DNA of 64,000 bases from Desulfovibrio desulfuricans (GTDB lineage: Bacteria > Desulfobacterota > Desulfovibrionia > Desulfovibrionales > Desulfovibrionaceae), in NCBI RefSeq assembly GCF_024460775.1, contig NZ_JANFYZ010000005.1, forward strand, positions 208,127-272,126, given 5' to 3'. The notes under the pieces were generated by a model, which saw only the letters and a list, made by a program, of their open reading frames with translations, was not told where the DNA came from and did no database searches. Position numbers and translations under genes: made by a program. Each line of letters starts with the position of its first letter. Positions within the stretch are counted from its first letter, which is position 1. Positions 61,197 through 64,000 of this stretch are shown piece by piece.

Positions 61197-61711
61197 AATT
61201 CAATCCTCATTTGGGTGGTAATATACTGCGGGCTTAAAAGCCCGTCGGCAGGTTTGTGGGTGCAGCCAGAACGATAGTTGGGGAGGTGCGGCTCAAGTGG
61301 ACGAGTTCATACTTTTTCATACAAAAATATCTGTGCTCCGTGTTTTGCCATATGATTATTAGACCGGTCGTATAATAAGTCAAGCAGATTTATTTCAAAC
61401 TCCATATGGTGGAGGCACGAGAGCGTAACCGTTAGCATAACTTTATGATTTTGCAGGATCAGGCAAATAAACAGGAGGATCGTGCTAGCAAGCAGCGCCC
61501 TGCCAGAGGTATGAGAATGTCGGGATCATGGCGTGCCCGCTCTTGGCAGTTCCCTGCCGCAGGCTGTATTTTCCCACTGGAAGCCATGCAGACATGATGG
61601 CGAAAAACAACATGGGGCAATTGAATGCCATGTGCCGCCCTTTTTAACTTGCGCACAATTGTGCAATGCAATCATTACGGCCAACACTGCTAAACGCGAA
61701 GGTGAATACTT
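61197..61711. other. Divergent control region with no gene
   Basis: A 515-bp gap between the flavin reductase and the DUF362 gene. It contains the palindrome CGGGCTTAAAAGCCCG (61229-61244) and the TetR operator copy (61361). The rest, to 61711, holds short frames lacking ribosome sites; I see no RNA gene. Confidence 0.5.
61361..61370. promoter_or_regulatory. TetR operator copy 2 (AGACCGGTCG)
   Basis: ATT-AGACCGGTC-GTATAAT: nine bases identical to the operator before the TetR gene at 58614, in an AT-rich stretch that could carry the flavin reductase promoter. Confidence 0.65.
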
Positions 61712-62845
61712 ATGGAAAAAGCAAAGGTGTATTTTACGGATTTTCGCACCAAGGCTTTTGGCGATGGTTTGCCCACCAAGCTGAAGAAAATGATCAAAAA
61801 AGCTGGCATCGGCCACATTGACATGAAGGGCCGTTTTGTTGCCATCAAACTGCATTTTGGGGAGCTTGGCAACATCAGTTACCTGCGCCCCAACTATGCG
61901 CGTGCGGTTGTTGACACGGTCAAGGATTTTGGCGGTAAGCCTTTCTTGACCGACTGCAATACCATGTATCCCGGTAGCCGCAAAAATGCCCTGGAACATC
62001 TGGAATGCGCATGGCAGAACGGTTTTACGCCCCTCACGGTGAATTGCCCCATCATCATTGGCGACGGGCTCAAAGGCACAGACGAAGCCCTGGTGCCCGT
62101 GATGGGCGGTGAATATGTCAAGGAAGCCAAGATTGGCCGCGCCGTTATGGATGCCGATATTTTCATCAGCCTCACCCACTTTAAGGGGCATGAGATGACC
62201 GGCTTTGGCGGCGCCATCAAAAATATTGGCATGGGTTGCGGATCGCGCGCTGGTAAAACGGAGCAGCACAGCAACGGTCAGGCCAATATCAACGAATCGC
62301 TGTGCGTTGGCTGCAAGGCCTGCATCAAGCAGTGCGCCAATGACGCCCTGCACTACTCCGCCGAAACCAAGAAAACCACGGTCGATCACAATAATTGCGT
62401 GGGCTGTGGCCGCTGCCTTGGCGCGTGTAATTTTGACGCCATTTCTTTCGCACATGATGCCGCCATCGAAATGCTCAACTACAAAATGGCGGAATACACC
62501 AAGGCCGTGCTGGACGGTCGCCCACACTTTCATATTTCGCTGATTGTGGATGTTTCACCCAACTGCGATTGCCATGGCGAGAATGACGCGCCCATTCTGC
62601 CCAACATCGGCATGTTCGCCTCATTTGACCCGCTGGCGCTTGATCAGGCCTGCGTGGATGCCTGCATGAAGGCCAAACCCTTGCCCGGCAGTCAGCTTGT
62701 GGAAAATCTTGCGAAAAAAGGATTTGTGGATCACCACGACCACTTTAAAAATTCTGGCCCTGAATCCGAGTGGCGTACCTGTATGGAGCATGCCGAAAAA
62801 ATCGGCCTTGGCACACGCGAATATGATCTGATTGTGGTGAAGTAA
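61712..62845 (+). CDS. DUF362 protein with two [4Fe-4S] ferredoxin motifs
   Basis: A 377-residue protein. Residues 1-190 are the DUF362 part (VAIKLHFGELGNISYLRPNY, DCNTMYPGSRKNALEHLE, LTHFKGHEMTGFGGAIKNIG). CVGCKACIKQC begins at C198 and CVGCGRCLGAC at C229, binding two clusters. The C-terminal part repeats DUF362-like sequence (LIVDVSPNCDCHG, SFDPLALDQACVDA). Probably cytoplasmic and an electron carrier, but its partner is unknown. AAGGTG precedes the ATG. Confidence 0.85.
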   Translation: MEKAKVYFTDFRTKAFGDGLPTKLKKMIKKAGIGHIDMKGRFVAIKLHFGELGNISYLRPNYARAVVDTVKDFGGKPFLTDCNTMYPGSRKNALEHLECAWQNGFTPLTVNCPIIIGDGLKGTDEALVPVMGGEYVKEAKIGRAVMDADIFISLTHFKGHEMTGFGGAIKNIGMGCGSRAGKTEQHSNGQANINESLCVGCKACIKQCANDALHYSAETKKTTVDHNNCVGCGRCLGACNFDAISFAHDAAIEMLNYKMAEYTKAVLDGRPHFHISLIVDVSPNCDCHGENDAPILPNIGMFASFDPLALDQACVDACMKAKPLPGSQLVENLAKKGFVDHHDHFKNSGPESEWRTCMEHAEKIGLGTREYDLIVVK

Positions 62846-62870
62846 GCATATTATTACAGATGTGAAAAAG

Positions 62871-62892
62871 GCCGGGGCAACCCGGCTTTTTT
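62871..62892 (+). terminator. Rho-independent terminator after the DUF362 gene
   Basis: GCCGGG-GCAA-CCCGGC followed by six T. Confidence 0.9.
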
Positions 62893-63002
62893 GCGTTATG
62901 CCGCATGAGCCAGAAGTCTTAATCGGCAAAGGGCAAAACACGGGCAAACACTATGGCAATATAACCAGCATTAATGGAGCGTACATTTAAAATTGCAAGA
63001 AA

Positions 63003-63506
63003 TCAGCCATCCAGCGCGACCATATGGATACGATTTCCATGCGCCGAAACAGAACGGTAAAGGTCATCAAAAGAAATCCAGACGGTTGCCGTGTTGTCAT
63101 TGGGGTGAACGCCAAGGCAGGGATTACCCTCTAGTGCGGAGTCAAATACAATCTCAACTTCGCAGCCTTCATCATTAAGAATACCAAAAGGAGTTACTTC
63201 CCCTTGGGCCAAATCCAGATACTTGGCAAGGCGCTCTTGCGAGGCAAAGCTTAGCCGTGAAATACCCAGTTTTTGCTGCAAGACCTTCAAAGGTGCTGTC
63301 TTGTCGTTGCACATGGTCACAAGAAAATGCCGCTTCCCAGCGGAATCTCGCAAAAAAAGATTTTTGCAGACATCACCCTTAAGATTAATCTTCAGGGCCT
63401 TTATTTCATCAATTGAGAAAACGGCCGGATGCTCCGTCACGGTGTACTTCACTCCAAGCCGCTTCAAGTAGTCATAGACTTTTTGTCGCTTCTCAAGATC
63501 AGACAT
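63003..63506 (-). CDS. YbaK/ProX-type aminoacyl-tRNA deacylase
   Basis: A 167-residue protein. ATG 63506 follows GGAGG. KRLGVKYTVTEHPAVFSIDE, GDVCKNLFLRDSAGKRHFLV, LGISRLSFASQERLAKYLDL and GEVTPFGILND are the YbaK-family signature, nearest to the ProX/PrdX group that removes Ala from mischarged tRNA(Pro). It works in trans in the cytoplasm as a proofreading factor. It is convergent with the DUF362 gene, which ends in a terminator. Confidence 0.87.
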   Translation of the reverse strand: MSDLEKRQKVYDYLKRLGVKYTVTEHPAVFSIDEIKALKINLKGDVCKNLFLRDSAGKRHFLVTMCNDKTAPLKVLQQKLGISRLSFASQERLAKYLDLAQGEVTPFGILNDEGCEVEIVFDSALEGNPCLGVHPNDNTATVWISFDDLYRSVSAHGNRIHMVALDG

Positions 63507-63733
63507 TGCACCTCCATAGCAGCGTATCAAAAAAAAACATGTTCCAAGAGACTGGCATTCACGTTTGAATATTGCCCGTACGTCATACAGAATCATACAG
63601 AAAACTAGTTTAAATCCAAGCTTCTGCTGATGCAAGGAAGAGCATCAATATACTGGGGGAGGAGTTGAGTGTGTAGCAGTCTGATTTACTCAGCTCAACC
63701 TGATTTGTTTATCACCTTTAGGGAAAGAGATTT

Positions 63734-64000
63734 CGCCATCCGGCAGTGTTTGGGACGCCTGGAGACGAGCCATTTCTCCTCCTCGTGGAGCTTAAGTCTT
63801 TTTATTGCCCTTCGGGCATTGTATTCCGCCGTCCGGCGGAAGTTGGGACCCTGTGCGGCGCGCAATTTCGTCTCCCCGTGAAGATTAAGTTTTTTTACTG
63901 CCCTTCGGTCACTGTATTCCGCCGCCCGACGGAGTTTGGGACGCTGGTGCAGAGCAATTTCTGCTCATCGTAGAGTTTGAGTCTTTTGCTGCCCTTCTGG
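63734..64000. repeat. Degenerate 93-bp tandem repeats running off the window
   Basis: Three units begin CGCCATCCGGC (63734), CGCCGTCCGGC (63827) and CGCCGCCCGAC (63920), exactly 93 bp apart; the third is cut by the window end. Shared parts are TTGGGACSC, GAGTYTTTT-like T-runs and TGCCCTTCGGGCATTGTATTC. Each unit holds a GCCCTTCGGGC hairpin and a CCG..CGG hairpin. 93 is a multiple of three and a frame runs through all units on the plus strand, but no gene start is convincing. The stretch 63507-63733 holds no other feature. Confidence 0.75.

Noticed and set aside
63734..64000. CRISPR array
   Set aside because: The 93-bp units are degenerate along their whole length and adjoin each other, without unique spacers. 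No cas genes are near.

Overview
The window looks like chromosomal DNA of a Desulfovibrio-type sulfate reducer (Desulfobacterota). This rests on protein resemblance, the GC-rich codon use of the core genes, a TrmD with an extra C-terminal SPOUT-like domain, and selA. It has two parts: the late half of a contractile-tail prophage (1 to about 18.8 kb) and host core and accessory genes (18.9-64 kb).

Prophage. The window opens inside a DUF2184-type major capsid gene. It then follows a normal myovirus order: head-tail adaptor and neck genes, sheath (DUF3383), tube (DUF3277), tail assembly chaperone with a likely -1 frameshift at a run of seven T, tape measure, Dit-like protein, baseplate plug, hub, Gp138-type spike, gp25-like wedge, baseplate J, DUF2612 protein and tail fibre. 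An AT-rich gene for a PD-(D/E)XK (HsdR_N-like) protein sits backwards between the tail genes at 7.3-8.4 kb, as a 'moron' cargo gene.

The most striking part is 12.8-17.5 kb. The fibre gene has an exchangeable 3' end. Four fibre C-terminal cassettes are arranged as two tail-to-tail pairs, each beginning with the same 27-bp site (two in each orientation, all in the same reading frame). The last site is followed within 50 bp by a tyrosine recombinase that resembles P4-type integrases but lacks their N-terminal arm-binding domain, and whose Shine-Dalgarno sequence lies in a hairpin. I read this as a shufflon-like tail-fibre switch. Next come a Mu Com-like zinc-finger gene and an overlapping DNA methyltransferase broken by one in-frame TAG. 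A tRNA-Arg(TCT) then marks the likely bacterial attachment site.

Host part. 19-24 kb: folC, selA, M18 aminopeptidase, AlkC/D-like repair protein and a CI-like HTH protein. 25.6-31.3 kb: mltA, a thioesterase, a membrane-anchored coiled-coil protein, a divergent EF-G paralogue and a phosphopantetheinyl transferase. 31.4-35.4 kb: trmD, rplS, rnhB, yraN, rsmI. 35.6-39 kb: PTS IID, HPr, EI and smpB, with a 153-bp MITE-like element at the smpB stop codon. 39.2-45 kb: comEC and a glycine-betaine-type ABC transporter. 45.4-48.6 kb: umuDC with a divergent S24 repressor, then an LprI-like protein. 49-54.6 kb: LysE exporter and a 1305-residue MFS-PlsC-ACP-ligase fusion under an ArsR-type regulator. 54.7-58.4 kb: LacI regulator, MFS symporter and phosphodiesterase. 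58.6-61.2 kb: a TetR regulator with a DJ-1 protein, a nitroreductase and a flavin reductase, two of whose control regions share an AGACCGGTC operator. 61.7-63.5 kb: a DUF362 ferredoxin protein and a YbaK-type deacylase. The window ends in degenerate 93-bp tandem repeats.
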